DNA from: Apodemus sylvaticus | Taxonomy: Eukaryota; Chordata; Mammalia; Rodentia; Muridae | Direction of reading: 5' to 3' | Length of the DNA stretch: 64,000 nucleotides | Assembly: GCF_947179515.1 (NCBI RefSeq) | Contig: NC_067474.1 | Coordinates: 89,285,824 to 89,349,823 of the forward strand | Shown here: piece by piece, positions 46,780 to 59,258 of the stretch | Numbering within the stretch: the first letter of the stretch is position 1 | Layout: every line of letters begins with the position of its first letter | The notes under the pieces: generated by a model | What the model saw: the letters and a program-made list of their open reading frames with translations, nothing else | What the model was told of the DNA's origin: nothing | The model's database searches: none | Program-made: the position numbers and the translations under genes

Positions 46780-47115
46780 TAAGTAGGAGGAACAGAAGTC
46801 TCAATTAATCTGGACCCCTGAGATCTCTCAAACACTAGACCGCCAAATAGGTAGCTCACACCAGCTCATATGAGGCCCCCAACACACATACTGTAGCGGA
46901 CTGCTGAGTCTGTGTTTTTTAAGTGATGATGCACCTAACCCTCAAGAGACTAAAGGCTCCAGGGAGTTTAGAGGACAGGTGGGGTGGGGGTGAGGACATC
47001 CACATAGAGACAGGGATCTGAGGAAAAGGCATGGAATGTGGAACAGTAGGATAGTGGACAGGGGGGTAGGGCGGGGATAAAATGTGGAGTGTAAAATAAA
47101 TTAAAAAAGAGTGAT
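46780..47115 (+). mobile_element. Old rodent L1 3' end
   Basis: 'ggaacagaagtctcaattaatctgg' in parts, 'gagatctctcaaacactaga', 'tgaggcccccaacacacata', 'aagagactaaaggctccagg' and a G-rich end with A-rich tail. Same family as 41865-42365. The nearby ORF2 piece supports its assignment to L1. Confidence 0.65.
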
Positions 47116-47164
47116 ATGCATGAACTTTCACTGAGGCACTCCTGAGTATATATGTAAAAACAGC

Positions 47165-47305
47165 ATCAAGAAAACTGTGATGAAGTATGCCTGTAATCAT
47201 ATCATTTGTGAGGCAGAGGAAGGAAGATCTCTGCAAGAACAAGTCCAGCCCGGCTACATAGTCAGATTCTGTCTGAGAAAGCAAAATGAAATGAAACAGC
47301 ATCCA
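47165..47305 (+). mobile_element. B1-related SINE fragment
   Basis: 'gtatgcctgtaatcatatca', 'gaggcagaggaaggaagatct' and 'ggctacatagtcagattctgtct' follow a 7SL-derived SINE; an A-rich tail follows. Confidence 0.65.
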
Positions 47306-47334
47306 TGCACTTCATACAATTCACCAACAAAGGG

Positions 47335-47371
47335 TGTTTTATATCATTTAGTTAGTAAATGATATAAAACA
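47335..47371. repeat. Perfect hairpin: 16-bp arms, 5-base loop
   Basis: TGTTTTATATCATTTA, loop GTTAG, then TAAATGATATAAAACA. Confidence 0.95.
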
Positions 47372-47398
47372 ACTAAATTATAACCAATATTATTTAAT

Positions 47399-47527
47399 TC
47401 ATTAGATACCAGTCCCTATGTTATTTAAGACATTTACTCACATGCCTGAAGTCTTCCAATATTCTTTGATTCATTAGATACCAGTTCCTCTGTTATTTGT
47501 TTAAGACATTTACTCAAATACCTGAAA
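47399..47527 (+). repeat. Tandem duplication, about 72-bp period, two copies
   Basis: 'tcattagataccagt' begins at 47399 and again at 47471; 'aagacatttactca' and 'cctgaa' follow in both, with several substitutions and a 4-base indel. Confidence 0.9.
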
Positions 47528-48324
47528 TCGTCAATTTAGTTTTTATTCCTTTTAATAGACCCCGTGTTTACGGAATTCTGTTGATTTTTACGACTGTTAG
47601 ACAGAATGAAGCCCCAATTTCAGCACTACTTCTGACTATACTCTTCCATATAGTGAAAAATTCAATATACTGCCTGCTAAAATTTAAGATATGAAAAGTA
47701 AAATAGTATTAGAATAGCAGCGCATCAAGCATATATTATTCATAAACAGACATTTAATAATATTTAATACTGAACAGAAAACAGCATGAAGCCAAGGATG
47801 TGAATTTCCATAAGAGATGATAGAACTGGGAACCTTCAGGAGTGTCATCCAAGACAAGTTGAATCTGTCTGGCTTAGAGACATGGACATTAGAAAATAGA
47901 GGTTAGCATCATCTAGACCAGCAGATGCCCTGCACAAGGCTCCTGACACACAGGCATGACAAATTTTACATGCTTCAGTTTTAGTCAGACTTGGGATTTT
48001 GGCGGCTTTCATAGACTCGCACATAATATAAAAATGATCACATTTTTCTTTAAAGGATCAATGTCCTGATTTAATTAAATGTACATGAGACTTAGTATGT
48101 GCATCTGACAATTTAGAATTTTAAATAGAGCACAGAACAATTTTTAAAAATATTCAGCTAGGTCAGAAGCTTTGTTTTATGTTTGATCTCTTCCTGGCAC
48201 ATACAATCATAGTTTATATTTTAACAACACATGGAAAAAGTATATATCTCTTCATTTATGAAATCAAGAGGATGCATTAGACCCAACAATTATCAAAAAC
48301 ATTACTGTGTTGTTTTAATGATGT
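47528..48324. other. Unique A+T-rich DNA
   Basis: Nothing recognised. Confidence 0.45.
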
Positions 48325-48329
48325 GATGA

Positions 48330-48353
48330 TGTGTGTGTGAATGTGTGTGTGTG

Positions 48354-48397
<44 letters not shown>
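48330..48397. repeat. (GT)n microsatellite
   Basis: Long GT run with GAAT and GC interruptions. Confidence 0.97.
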
Positions 48398-48399
<2 letters not shown>

Positions 48400-48494
48400 C
48401 AAGCATGAGCAAGTATGTTGTGTGAGTGCCGGGGCAAATGCACCACTAACTTGTATTTTAACTAGCAAGTCATAAAACGATCCTGGTCATCTGT

Positions 48495-48720
48495 TCTTAT
48501 TATCCACCTTGTTTGAGATAAGATCACATGGTAATCATTGGGTCATACCAGGCTATCTGGTCTGCAAGCTATGGTAGATTCTCCTGTCTTCACTGCCCAT
48601 CTCGTTACAAGATATGTACCAATATATCTGGCATCATGTAATGTCTAAGATCAAAGCCCATAACCTCCAGCTAATGTGACAAGTGGCTTACCCAGTGAGG
48701 CATAGCCACAGAATTAAGTT
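48495..48720 (-). mobile_element. Diverged B4/B3-type SINE, antisense
   Basis: 'gagataagatcacatg', 'accaggctatctggtctgcaagc' in parts and 'acaagtggcttacccagtgaggcatagcca' in parts are a worn reverse complement of a murid SINE with an ID/B2-like head. Confidence 0.5.
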
Positions 48721-48823
48721 GATACTTAATGCAAAGTTTAATTTTAGCCACATTTCGAGCTATTCAAAAAAGTAAAGTTGAACCAACCCTTGGATTTCAA
48801 ATGATATGATGATCTTCAGATCA

Positions 48824-48898
48824 GTGTGTGTGTGTATGTGTGTGTGTGTGTGCACACGCGTGTGAGCATACACGCATGTGTGTGTGTGTGCAGGTGTG
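48824..48898. repeat. (GT)n microsatellite, interrupted
   Basis: GT runs split by CACACGCG and CATACACGCATG. Confidence 0.95.
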
Positions 48899-49039
48899 TC
48901 TAATTAATAACATATTACTCACAAGATTAATAGATGGATGAAGATGGATAGATTGAAAGATAGATGACAGATAAACACAAACATAAGCAGTTCATTATAA
49001 AGTCTATATGCCATTCTTTTGGTATAATGTTCTTTATTA

Positions 49040-49320
49040 ATGATCCAATAAATATTTTAAATTTTATTTAATGTTTTACACGCAAAATAGTTTATCATAT
49101 TTTCCTTCACCTTGTCCTTTCAGCTCCTCCTGGTCTCCTTACCCACCAAACGTTATGTTTCACAACCTTCTTTCTCAAAAATAAAGTGAAAACAACTATA
49201 AGACAAAAACAAAACGAAACTAAGAAACAACAACAACAACAACAACAAACCCTACAATCAAACCAACCTAAAATCTAGGAAAATCAGTAAGACAACAATC
49301 ACAAAATAAAATGAACCCCT
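49040..49320. repeat. Murid interspersed repeat fragment with (CAA)n
   Basis: 'cctcctggtctccttacccacc', 'acgttatgtttcacaacc' and an A-rich part with (CAA)n at 49226-49249 resemble the middle of the repeat near 2470-2570. Family unsure. Confidence 0.4.
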
Positions 49321-49329
49321 TCCTTCAGT

Positions 49330-49332
<3 letters not shown>

Positions 49333-49389
<57 letters not shown>
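49333..49389. repeat. (GA)n microsatellite
   Basis: An uninterrupted GA run of about 28 units. Confidence 0.98.
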
Positions 49390-49391
<2 letters not shown>

Positions 49392-50217
49392 CAATGGGAA
49401 GGAAACAGTAGAGAGGGGGATAGCAGGGTAAAAGTGTTCCAATAGGGAAAAATGGGAAAGGAGGTGTGATTAGTGAGTGAAGAGGCAGATAAATACAGAA
49501 TACGGACACAGGAGTGTAGAATAGCAGTTAAGGACTTGGAAAACGTAACAAGGAATCAGATAGGCATAAAGTTTTTCAATCCTACTTTAACAAGGGTTCA
49601 ATCTCTCCTCTAGCTCACACCCTACTAGAGGTAGTTGAAGAAAAAAGTTATTGGGATACAAAGGAAGTAGACCTGTTTAAAAATAGTTCTTTGAGGGTAA
49701 GTCCAATCTTTTTGGTCAGGATATCAGCAGTTCAGTACAGTAGCAAACAGAAAATATGAACCAGCAGCTGCAGTCCTGTCTTCTTTGCAGTCACCACACA
49801 TGAACCAGCATGTGCAGTTCAACTTAGAAGAAACTGCAAGGCTTGCCACTGCATGCCAGCCCCAGCATGCCATGGAAGTGGTAAGAAGCCTCGGGAACCA
49901 TACCGAAAGTTCTTTGGTGATTCTCTCTTTGGTGTCACCACAGCAGAGACACAGCAACACAATATAAGGTAAACCAATACATGTATGTTGTTAAGGAAAG
50001 ATAGCGAGGCTAAGCAAAGCAAACCAATGCTCCAGATCTCACTTTCTATGGAGTCATATTTATATTCCTCCATCACTCATCCTTTCATGTGTTAAACATA
50101 GCAAAATATCATTTTAACTGTGTGCACCAGCAAAGCATCATTTGACATAACTGACTTTCCAAAGACACTGGAAGTTTCCACTTCAAAACCATACTTTTAA
50201 TATCTACTTATAATACC

Positions 50218-50218
<1 letters not shown>
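49390..50218. other. Non-coding DNA, possible worn LTR
   Basis: The stretch 49730-50180 ('gaaccataccgaaagttcttt', 'ggtgtcaccacagcagagac') may be part of a rodent LTR or dispersed repeat. No coding potential. Confidence 0.35.
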
Positions 50219-50270
<52 letters not shown>

Positions 50271-50292
50271 GTATATGTATATGTGTGTATGC

Positions 50293-50324
<32 letters not shown>

Positions 50325-50345
50325 ATGTGTGTGTGGTGCATGTGT
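50219..50345. repeat. (TA)n then (TG)n compound microsatellite
   Basis: TA run at 50219-50268, a short ATGTATATG link, then a TG run with interruptions to 50345. Confidence 0.97.
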
Positions 50346-50984
50346 GTTGAGATACAAATGTACATATATAGTATAAATTACATTTTTACATCTGGGTTGA
50401 CAATTATTTCTTTAAGAGCTAAAGAACAACTAACAAAAACCCAACAATAGACATGAGAATGTCCTCTTTTAAGTCATTTATTCAAAGTTACCTAGGCAAC
50501 TCCCCAAACATTGCAAATTATGGTATGTCCCTTGTTTTCCTACTGAAGTGTAAGGTAGGTCGCTGTTGTTGAAAGCACCAAGCACTTCAGATGCAGGATC
50601 CAGAAGCATCTGAGCTGTTTCTGACATGAATGCCCTTCCCATGAGAACTAGTTGTCATATTACCAGAATTTACAGTGCAACCTTCCAAAGAATGAAGCCA
50701 TCCACTGTCCTCCTCAGCTAAAACCCCTGTGAACCACAATGTCCTACTAGGACTATTTACTTATTCTATGGCACAATAACCCTGAGGGTGCAGTGGTGGC
50801 AGGTATACATTGTCAGTAAACAATTGCTCTTAATTGTACTTAAGTCTTGGTAGGCAATGGGATCATAATGCCTGGTGATGAAACCTAGCTAACAACTCAA
50901 GGCTATTGAACTCATGGATCTTTAAAAACCTACAACCAGCACTAAACTAGCATAATTCTTAATTACATTCTTTTCCTTATAGTG

Positions 50985-50986
<2 letters not shown>
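50346..50986. other. Unique DNA
   Basis: Nothing recognised. Confidence 0.4.

Positions 50987-51026
<40 letters not shown>
50987..51026. repeat. (TG)n microsatellite
   Basis: About 19 TG units, directly before a murid repeat. Confidence 0.98.
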
Positions 51027-51028
<2 letters not shown>

Positions 51029-51049
51029 CACAACTCTTTGCAACAGATA

Positions 51050-51870
51050 GAGAGCATTACAGAAAAGCATAACCAATCATCATGGAGAGATGGGGAGCCC
51101 AGTTCCAATGGATACATCTACAAGACAATTCCCAACCAAAAGGCTCAGGAAACATTGCAGAAGTGGGGTCAGAATGATTACAAGAGCTCAAATTCAAGAA
51201 GTTTCCTATAAGACTGTCTTCTAGTAATCCCAAAAGCTATACCTATACATCTCACTAAAAGAGCTGCCTAAATAAGAACTGATCAAGGAAAACAACAGTC
51301 TACATGCCAAATTAGATGGAGGAAAAACTTAAACCCTACACAAAACTAAAGGGAAAGTAAAGTAAATAGTCTTCTTCAGGGAAGAGCACACCAATTGTTT
51401 GTCTAATACCAAATGGTGAGCCTTGAATTCATAATGCAAGTAAAATTTTACAGATACGCAGCTTATATTTATGAATATCTATGTGTATACTTTATTTATA
51501 TATTAACAATTAATGAATGAAAGGGACCAAGAACTTGAAAGGGAACGAGGAGGGATATATGGAAAGTTTCGAAGAAAAACAGGATGAAATTATATTTTAG
51601 TATCAAAAATAAAAGAAAGCAAACAAGTAAGCAAACATGTGATCTGTTTTCATTTAATCAATTTCTACTGTTCATGGGGCCTTTCATGGAGTGTGGCTAT
51701 ATACTCAGAGACACTTCACTGCAGAAAGCTGATTTTCCTTTCCAAGAGATATCAATTGTAAATAGCTTATTGGTTAGTGTTAGGAATTTGTGTCACTTCC
51801 TTTGTCAATGCTGGAAGTTATTCTGGATTGGAACTGGGCACATCTTGTGCTTGCTGCTACAGTCTCTGTG
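51050..51870 (+). repeat. Murid interspersed repeat resembling an L1 3' end
   Basis: Shares order and text with 2165-2880. 'ggctcaggaaacattgcagaag', 'gggaagagcacaccaattg', 'taccaaatggtgag' and a purine-rich end at 51530-51620 come first. A second block with 'tggagtgtggctatatactcag' and 'cttgtgcttgctgctacagtctctgtga' in parts follows. Confidence 0.55.
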
Positions 51871-51875
51871 AAGTC

Positions 51876-51876
51876 A

Positions 51877-51924
<48 letters not shown>
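51876..51924. repeat. (TATC)n microsatellite
   Basis: About 12 units. Confidence 0.98.
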
Positions 51925-51939
51925 ATCAGTCTTGTTGTG

Positions 51940-52115
51940 TCTTGTGCTGGCTAGTTCTTTGTCAACATGGCACATGGTATAGTCATCAGAGAAGAAGAAT
52001 CCTCAATTGAGAAAATGCCTCCATAAGATTGGGTTGAAGACAACACTGTAGAGTATTTTTCTAATTAGTTTTTGATGTGGGAGAGTCCATATTATTGTGA
52101 CTGCTTTAATTTCTC
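51940..52115 (+). mobile_element. URR1-type hAT fragment (5' part)
   Basis: 'gctggctagttctttgtcaac', 'gtcatcagagaagaagaatcctcaattgagaaaatgcct' in parts and 'cataagattggg' match the first half of the element at 16340. Confidence 0.7.
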
Positions 52116-52251
52116 AAGCACAACATGAATTCTCTGCACACCTCCCTAAACTAGTAGTCTTGGATCCCAGGTTTCCCTTTCTCTGAGGTGAAGGGGATAG
52201 GATAAAGGTGGGGAGCATTTGTAAGGGTCAGACTGGAAGAAGAGGAGAAAT

Positions 52252-52357
<106 letters not shown>

Positions 52358-52434
52358 CATTTGAATGTCCATTATTTTCATTGTTTTAGACAAGTTCTTT
52401 TATTGACATTGAACTTGGCAAAGAGGCTACACCG

Positions 52435-52590
52435 GTTCACCAGTAATCCAGCTCTTCTTACTCCCCAGAAATAGAATTATAAGCAAGAGCCATCCTGTTC
52501 AGCTTTTTCACATGGTTCTGGGGATTTATGTGATGTCCTCATGCATACAAGTCAAGAACTCAACTCATTCGGCTATCTCCTATTGCTATT
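52435..52590 (-). mobile_element. Diverged B4-type SINE, antisense
   Basis: 'attataagcaagagccatcctg', 'ggttctggggatttatg' and 'caagaactcaactcattcggctatctcc' in parts are a worn reverse complement of a murid SINE head. Confidence 0.5.
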
Positions 52591-53355
52591 TCATTCTTAA
52601 AATTTACTTATTTTATCATTCTGTAGATTCAATATACAGTGTCATGAAAGATGAATTATTGTTTCCAGTGTGACACCATCATAATGTCTTAACACAGCAT
52701 AAAATATTCAAAGATGGTCAGTATTTACAAGGAGCTGTGGTGTGCTCTTGGTTCAGTCTAAAGAATATTATGTATGAAAAACATTCTTATACAACATACC
52801 TGACTGTTTTCACTTCAGGAATGATATTGGGTATTATGCAGAAAATTCATGGTGTATTCGAATACTTAAAGAGGAAACTTTGTAAAGTGTTTTCCTGAGG
52901 TTCAGCTAACAACTTTCTCATACTTTCTGGATTCTATATAACATAAGAATAATGTATAATGACATATAAATCAAGCTACATACATAAGACCAATAATTCA
53001 TATCAGGCTCCAAATTTATAAAATGATTAATTCTTCACTGAACTAATAACCAAGAATATAGAATACTAGCTTAATACATCACTTTCCTATATCAGCAAAA
53101 TATATTTCAAAGTTAATACCTTTTAATGTACATTAACACATTTTTAGGAATCATGGTGTTTAAGTATACGTCTAACAAGGCTTGTTTCTACTATGTGAGG
53201 AAAATGAGAAATCTCTAATGAAAGCTAAGAGTGAAGCAGTGGTGTGAAGTTAAATTCATGGAGAAGAAGAATGTACGTATTATTAAGATGTAGTTCTTTT
53301 TACTTGTTTTACCAATCTAATGTGTTTTAATCAATATTTTTAATCAAAAAACTTA
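52591..53355. other. Unique A+T-rich DNA
   Basis: Nothing recognised. Confidence 0.45.
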
Positions 53356-53359
53356 ATCA

Positions 53360-54460
53360 ATATTTTTTGTAAATTGATTTCAAATTTCACGTGGAGAAGA
53401 AAACAGATTCATATATTTTAAATCACCAGAACAAAAAGCTAAAAACAGTTGTCAGATACTATCTGACTTTGAGACTTTTTATAAAGTTACAATTAAGACA
53501 GTATGGTATTGGTCAAGTCATGTAAAAACAGATCAATAGTACAGATACAGAAGGAGTGGGTGACTCATGTACTTGTAGGCAATAGATCTGTGATAAGAAA
53601 AGACAAAACTATGGACTGCATATCACCTGCATATCACCTGCATATATAAACACCTATATGAAATGCACTGTATACTATTTGGAAAAGTCAACTCAGATCA
53701 CAGATTAAAAATGTAGAACTACAAAATAGCTCAATGGTGACAAAGGAGAAAATCCAAGTGATTCTGAGCCTATGATAACATCTTAGTTGTAACACAAATG
53801 GCAAGATCCATGAAAGGAATAACTGATGAGCTGGACTTCATTAAAACTTAAAATGTCTGGTCTGAAAAACACACCATCGAGAGAATGAGAAGCCTGACAC
53901 AGACTGTGAGAACATGCTTGGAAAAGGCACATTTGACAAACTGCAGGTCCAAAATAGTCCTTTAAAACTCAGCAGTAAAAAAAATGAACAAACTGATTTC
54001 AAAATGGTCAAAGATATTACTAGAAGATATAAAATATTTTCCATATAATTAAGGTAGTAAAATATTAAACAAAAAATGAGATACCACATAGGTTGGAATA
54101 GAATCAATCCTCAAATCTATGCTACTGATGTTAACAAGGGTGGGCACAAGTGGAATTTTCCTGTAGCAGTTGTGAAGAATGGCCTATTCAATAGGCAGAG
54201 AGTCTGATAACAGTACATGAAGCAACAACTGTTCTTGTGATAGGATCTACCACACATAGAGTTAACGTTTCCCCCAGTGAGTTGAAAGGTTAGGTTTATA
54301 TAAAAGGTGCAATTGAATAGTTATGAAAATATTTTTCTTAATTTCAAAAGTTTGTGAGCAACCAAAATATACCCTTCTCTAGTTGAATGAGCATATATAA
54401 ACTGTAGCACATTTTTCAGATAAAGAAGTGTTTCTGTTTCATAAGGAAAGAAGCTATGAA
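53360..54460 (+). mobile_element. Ancient mammalian L1 (L1M-type) ORF2 3' half
   Basis: Worn but co-linear with L1 ORF2: 'ttgatttcaaatttcacgtgg', 'ctgactttgagactttttataaagttacaa' in parts, 'agtatggtattgg' and 'aaacagatcaatag' come first. Later come 'aacaaactgatttcaaaatggtcaaaga' in parts, 'aatgagataccaca' and 'accaaaatatacccttctctagttgaatgagc' in parts. Many stops; predates the rodent-specific copies. Confidence 0.75.
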
Positions 54461-56945
54461 TCCATGGCAAAATCAGCCACTGAGAAGCCTTCAGTGTGCA
54501 TGAATAAGTAAAATAGATTCCATCTATAAAGTGACAATATTTAGTAATTCCACGTGTAGGAGCATCTGAAAAAGTTCAAGTTATAGCTGATGTGAGGGAA
54601 AGATAACTAGGCAAGCATACAAATCTTTTAGATAGTGAATGTACTCTGATGTTACAGTCATGACTGCATTTTTCCATACCAGTAGAACACACAACAAACA
54701 GAATTGAATCATGTCTGTAGTCTGGGAGTCAGGTGCCTGGCACTGTAGACTGCTCATTGCTACCAACTATCTGAACCAATGAGGCTTCTGATTCTTGAGA
54801 GATGTGTTTCCATCACCACAGAGCACTGTAGGTGATATCTCTGTCTTGCTTTCAGTTTGACACAAAATAAGCCTAAAGCAAAACCACAAAATTTCCCCCA
54901 AATGGCTAATTTAGGAATTATTTTGCAAAATGGAATCTTGAGTACTAGAGAACATTTAAATATCTTATACTATTTTGCATTTATGTGGCTATTTAAATTT
55001 GATTTTGATTGTACCATGTAAGTGAAATCCCAGTCGTTTCCTAAGTAACACTGATTACCTCACTTTTTTTTAGCATATGGTTTCTACTATTTAAGACTAA
55101 AATTAGTAACTATGTAACAGCATGTAGAGATAATAAAAATATAATTTGTTTTTCTTTAATAGCTGAAGGTTAAATGTTGAGTGTGACTTCGCTGTTATGA
55201 TATAATAAATTATATTTGATCCCTGAATATTCTGACCAAGATGAAGTGGCATCCAAACTGCAATAAAGGAATCACAGAAACTAAGGCAAAATTTTAATGA
55301 AGCATCGCTGTAGGTACTATAGAGTGATTTGTGGTAGGCACTATACAGTGATTTGGGCTTCACTCTTCTTTTTCAGATTTGAGTATGAGGAAACATTCTA
55401 CCACAAGGAACACTATCTGCCCAGTGTGACTCTTATCTTGAGGTCAGAATTAACGATGTGAATGCATCTCAATCTTCTCTGAAATTTGGTGTAATGTCCA
55501 AAAAAACCTATGACATGGAAGACTACATAGGAAAGCCGTTCCTTCTCTGCTTCATTTCCCTTTTATAATTGGACCTCTGGGCAGTGAAATAAGACAGGAT
55601 GGCTTGATCTATGCTTTCAATGTGAAGACAAAGTGCAAAACTTCACTTTCTCCTAAGGTTATGCTAATTTTACTTCCAGGACTCAGATAATCCTGTTGTA
55701 CAATTCATCTTCTATAGTAGGCAATGTGGTAGATAAACCACATTCTGAATTAATTACCATAAATCAGAAGTACATTCATTGTATTACTGGGAGATCTTTC
55801 ATTTCTCAGGAGGAAATGTCCCATCTACAAATGAAGCCTTTACAGGTTCAATTATATCTTCTCATTTCTTTTCTATCTCAAGCTCAGAGAACCTCTGTAA
55901 TTTACTTTTATATTTTATTATATACAGATAGTATCCAACAGCTAAGAAATACCCACCCTCAGACAGCATTCCCCAAAACAATCTGCTCAGTGTAAGTGTA
56001 CAGGTCTTTTTCTCATGGACATTTGATTTGATTAAAGGAACTGCATTTGAATTTTTTTACTGAATGAAGACAAGTGTTATGGTGAGGCTAGAAACAATGG
56101 TTTCTATTTACAAAGAGACTTGTCTTTGCTTAGAACATGCTAGAGGTATCAATCCTGTGTCATATCAACACTGAAGAATTCATCAGTGTTACTATGATGT
56201 TAGAATTCATCAGTGTTAAAGTTGCTATGCTTTTCTTTCCTATATAAAGGCATTCTTAGGTCTTATGACTTTTTACAAGCAAGTAGCTAATGCATGTGGA
56301 AAATAATTCAGTCATGGAATATATGACTAGTTATGGCTTGTGATTTGAAATCAATGTTATTATGCCAGAAATTATACCTGTTTTCATTCTCAAATAATGT
56401 CAATGATGTATCAAAGAAACTAAGCATTCAGTGTAATTAACCACGCATTTCTTCTTGTATTTCCATGGTCCTGATTTTTCCCAGTCCCTGATCCCTAGAG
56501 CAGAATTCCTGTTTATTCATATCTCTCTGTAGCCCTCTGTAGCCCTTGCACCATCTTGGGAGTACCAAGGCTCAGGATCTCTAGTCCTGACAGTCTCTAG
56601 AGTCTATGGCACTTTGAAACATTTTTGCTTCTAATGTTATTCTAGAGTCAATAGTCTTCTGCTATGGTTATGAGTTCTATTTTTCTTCCTTTCAGGTATC
56701 TTCAGAACTGAGACACTGAATGAAAAGATATTAACATGTGCTAGGGAAACTTACTAATGGGACAAAAAATGTGTCTCAGTTCTGTTCCTTCAATAATACT
56801 TACAATCATCATTCTTTTGGACTTGGACAAATTCTTTGAAACTAAAATATTGAAGTAAGACACTTAGTTATTCTGTATAAGGTAATTTCTAAACTTTAAC
56901 TTAAAAGTGGGGTTGAAAATAAAGTCAACCTTGGAGAGGAAAGTT
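54461..56945. other. Unique A+T-rich DNA
   Basis: No gene or repeat family identified. A 24-bp imperfect tandem pair lies at 55311-55358. The 99-codon frame at 55696-55995 is unsupported. Confidence 0.45.
55311..55358. repeat. Imperfect 24-bp tandem pair
   Basis: TAGGTACTATAGAGTGATTT and TAGGCACTATACAGTGATTT head the two units; 20 of 24 positions agree. Confidence 0.85.
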
Positions 56946-56949
56946 GATT

Positions 56950-57115
56950 TGCAGATGAAGAGCACACTGAATGTAGAGTTTGGATCTTGGCTCTATTATT
57001 AATTGGCACTTGACCATTTCATATTAACCTCTCTGAGCCTTGGCTTCATTTGCTATTAACTGTGGCTGGTAATGCTCTCTCCAAATTGCTTTTGGAAAAC
57101 CTGACAAAATATGCT
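56950..57115 (+). mobile_element. Probable MIR SINE (ancient mammalian)
   Basis: 'gtttggatcttggctct', 'ttaacctctctgagccttggcttcat' in parts and 'ttgctattaactgtggctgg' follow the MIR core order (text like 'cttaacctctctgagcctcag'). Heavily worn. Confidence 0.6.
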
Positions 57116-59080
57116 ACAGGAGAGAAGCTCACTAGGGATGTGTTCTTTATCTGTTTGTTAAAAGGGGGTTAGGCCCCATCAAGCTCCCGCTGCACGAGGT
57201 CTGCCAGTCTGACTGCTCTTGTCCTTGAGCAGTTGGGCAGACATATTCTGACTGACATACACAGATGCAGAACTCCACGTCCATTTCTACCACGTAGTGC
57301 ACTGTGTTTAACCTCATGTACTTGCCATGAACAGCTGATTCTTTTATTTATTGCGCAGTCTGCACCATTGCTTCCTAAGGTTATTTTACTAGGAAACTCT
57401 TCTCATTGTCTCCTTATTTAGGTATTGTCTGGCATAGCCTATCCTGTCAGTTCACTGCATTCATAAAGGAACCACACACCATGTCCATTTATGTTGAATC
57501 GAATACCATGCTTCATAAAGGGCCCTAACAAATGGTGTCCTATAATGCTGAATAATTTAATCTTGTTGCTTTCTTTCAGTCAATATTGAGCGAGACTACC
57601 CTATCCACTTGTCTACTCTCTCAATACCTTTTCCTCTAACAATCTAACTTGATAGTGCTGCTTTGCTTTACCATCAACTAACCAGAAGAAAAATGACTGG
57701 ATGTTTCCATATGATTGCTTTTCCAGACACCTGTTAATCTCAGTAATCTGGCTTATTCCACACCCGCTCTACTTCATCTTCCCTGGGTAAGTCATTCATA
57801 TTTATGTTCGTGCTAAATCCAGGGGTTGATTTACTCAGCCTCACTCCAGGTTTCTCTGAAGTGTATTACTCTGATATATTATTCTCCCTGTTCCTATCTT
57901 CCTTGCCATGTCCCTTCCTTGTCTTCTCTACAAAAAATGACTTTGATGCTCCAGGCAATGAGCTTTCTATTCTCTCTATAACTCACTGGATAAGATGGTG
58001 ATGCATATTTTGAGTAACTTTGGTGGCTGAAGTTACTATTTGTATGACCTCTGGAGGTGCCTAGAAACTTCTGATATGATGCATTGCATATGTGACATGT
58101 TCAAACAAAACCCAGGGTATAGCACTGTTTCCATTCCTCTTCTTCAGCAAATGAGTCCCTTTCACAGAATTTGTTTTTAGCGAAGTAAAGTAATGTCAGG
58201 ATATATTCACTCTCTATGATAGTTTTTAGAAGACTGGACATTACTTATTGTTCTTCTGCTTGCTCTGTGTTTATTAATTCAATTCAGATATACATTCTAT
58301 CATCACTGTATTCTAACATTTTTGTCATTACTGGTTAGCATTGTTTTTGAGATCTGCCAGAGCTTCACTTTGTAATGCCTAAGACAGCATCTTCGCATGT
58401 TCTTCTCTCCAGCTTGTACTACCCTGATGCTATTCTGAAGGTTCTGGAGCATTAAGGAGATGAGGGTAAGGCCTGGCTGGGAGGTGATAGAGCCTGGTTA
58501 TGGTTATTTCCATTTCTCCTCTGCTCTGTAGTTTTTTCTACGGAATGGGAGGGGTCTTGCCTCCATGATTTCTAACATATCTTCTTTGCTCAATTGGAAA
58601 AATCTCTTTCTTAAAAATTAAATAAAAATTATCTGTTCCTGTGGGTTTGTGTATTGTGTGTGTGACCTAAGTTGGTTCCATATCACTCAAATCCGATACC
58701 ATGGATTCATTCCTGATGACCCCAGAAAAAAAATAAAAATCACTTTTTCTTTTCTGTGATTTCTTGACATATTTTATTGGCTTATATCCAATTACATTCA
58801 TATTGTAGTTATCATTATATATATAATATATATCATAATAAATTTACACATACATATAAAATATACTCTTTTAAGCCCTATTGTGGCCATGCTAGAGAAA
58901 AATAATTCGGAGCATTTTCATGTCATATAATTATTTTTTAAAACCTAGGGTTGTAAGAGATATTTTCAGTGACTTTGTGAATTTAAAATAAGAGACTATG
59001 TCAATAAATTTGCAAATGCATGTCATATAGAGCGTCAAATCATAAATACAAAGATTATGATTTACAGTGACATCTACCTG
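57116..59080. other. Unique DNA
   Basis: No gene or repeat family recognised. Frames at 57233-57421 and 57804-58001 are unsupported. Imperfect AT-rich palindromic text lies near 58810-58845. Confidence 0.45.
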
Positions 59081-59084
59081 TATT

Positions 59085-59258
59085 TATTTGCTAGTTATAT
59101 CTGTGTGTATGTGAGGTGGTACAGGTACACATGTGGGACAGAAGTCAGCATGTGGGAGTTCATTCCTCCTTATCATGTGAATCTTGCCTTTAAAATTGTC
59201 ACACATTAGGTTTGGATACTAACAACCTTATTCACTGAGTTATCTTCCCCAATTCAAC
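59085..59258 (-). mobile_element. Diverged B3/B4-type SINE, antisense
   Basis: 'atctgtgtgtatgtgaggtgg', 'gtgggacagaagtcagcatgtgggagttcattcctcc' in parts and 'ttcactgagttatcttcccc' follow the reverse complement of a murid SINE. Confidence 0.55.
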
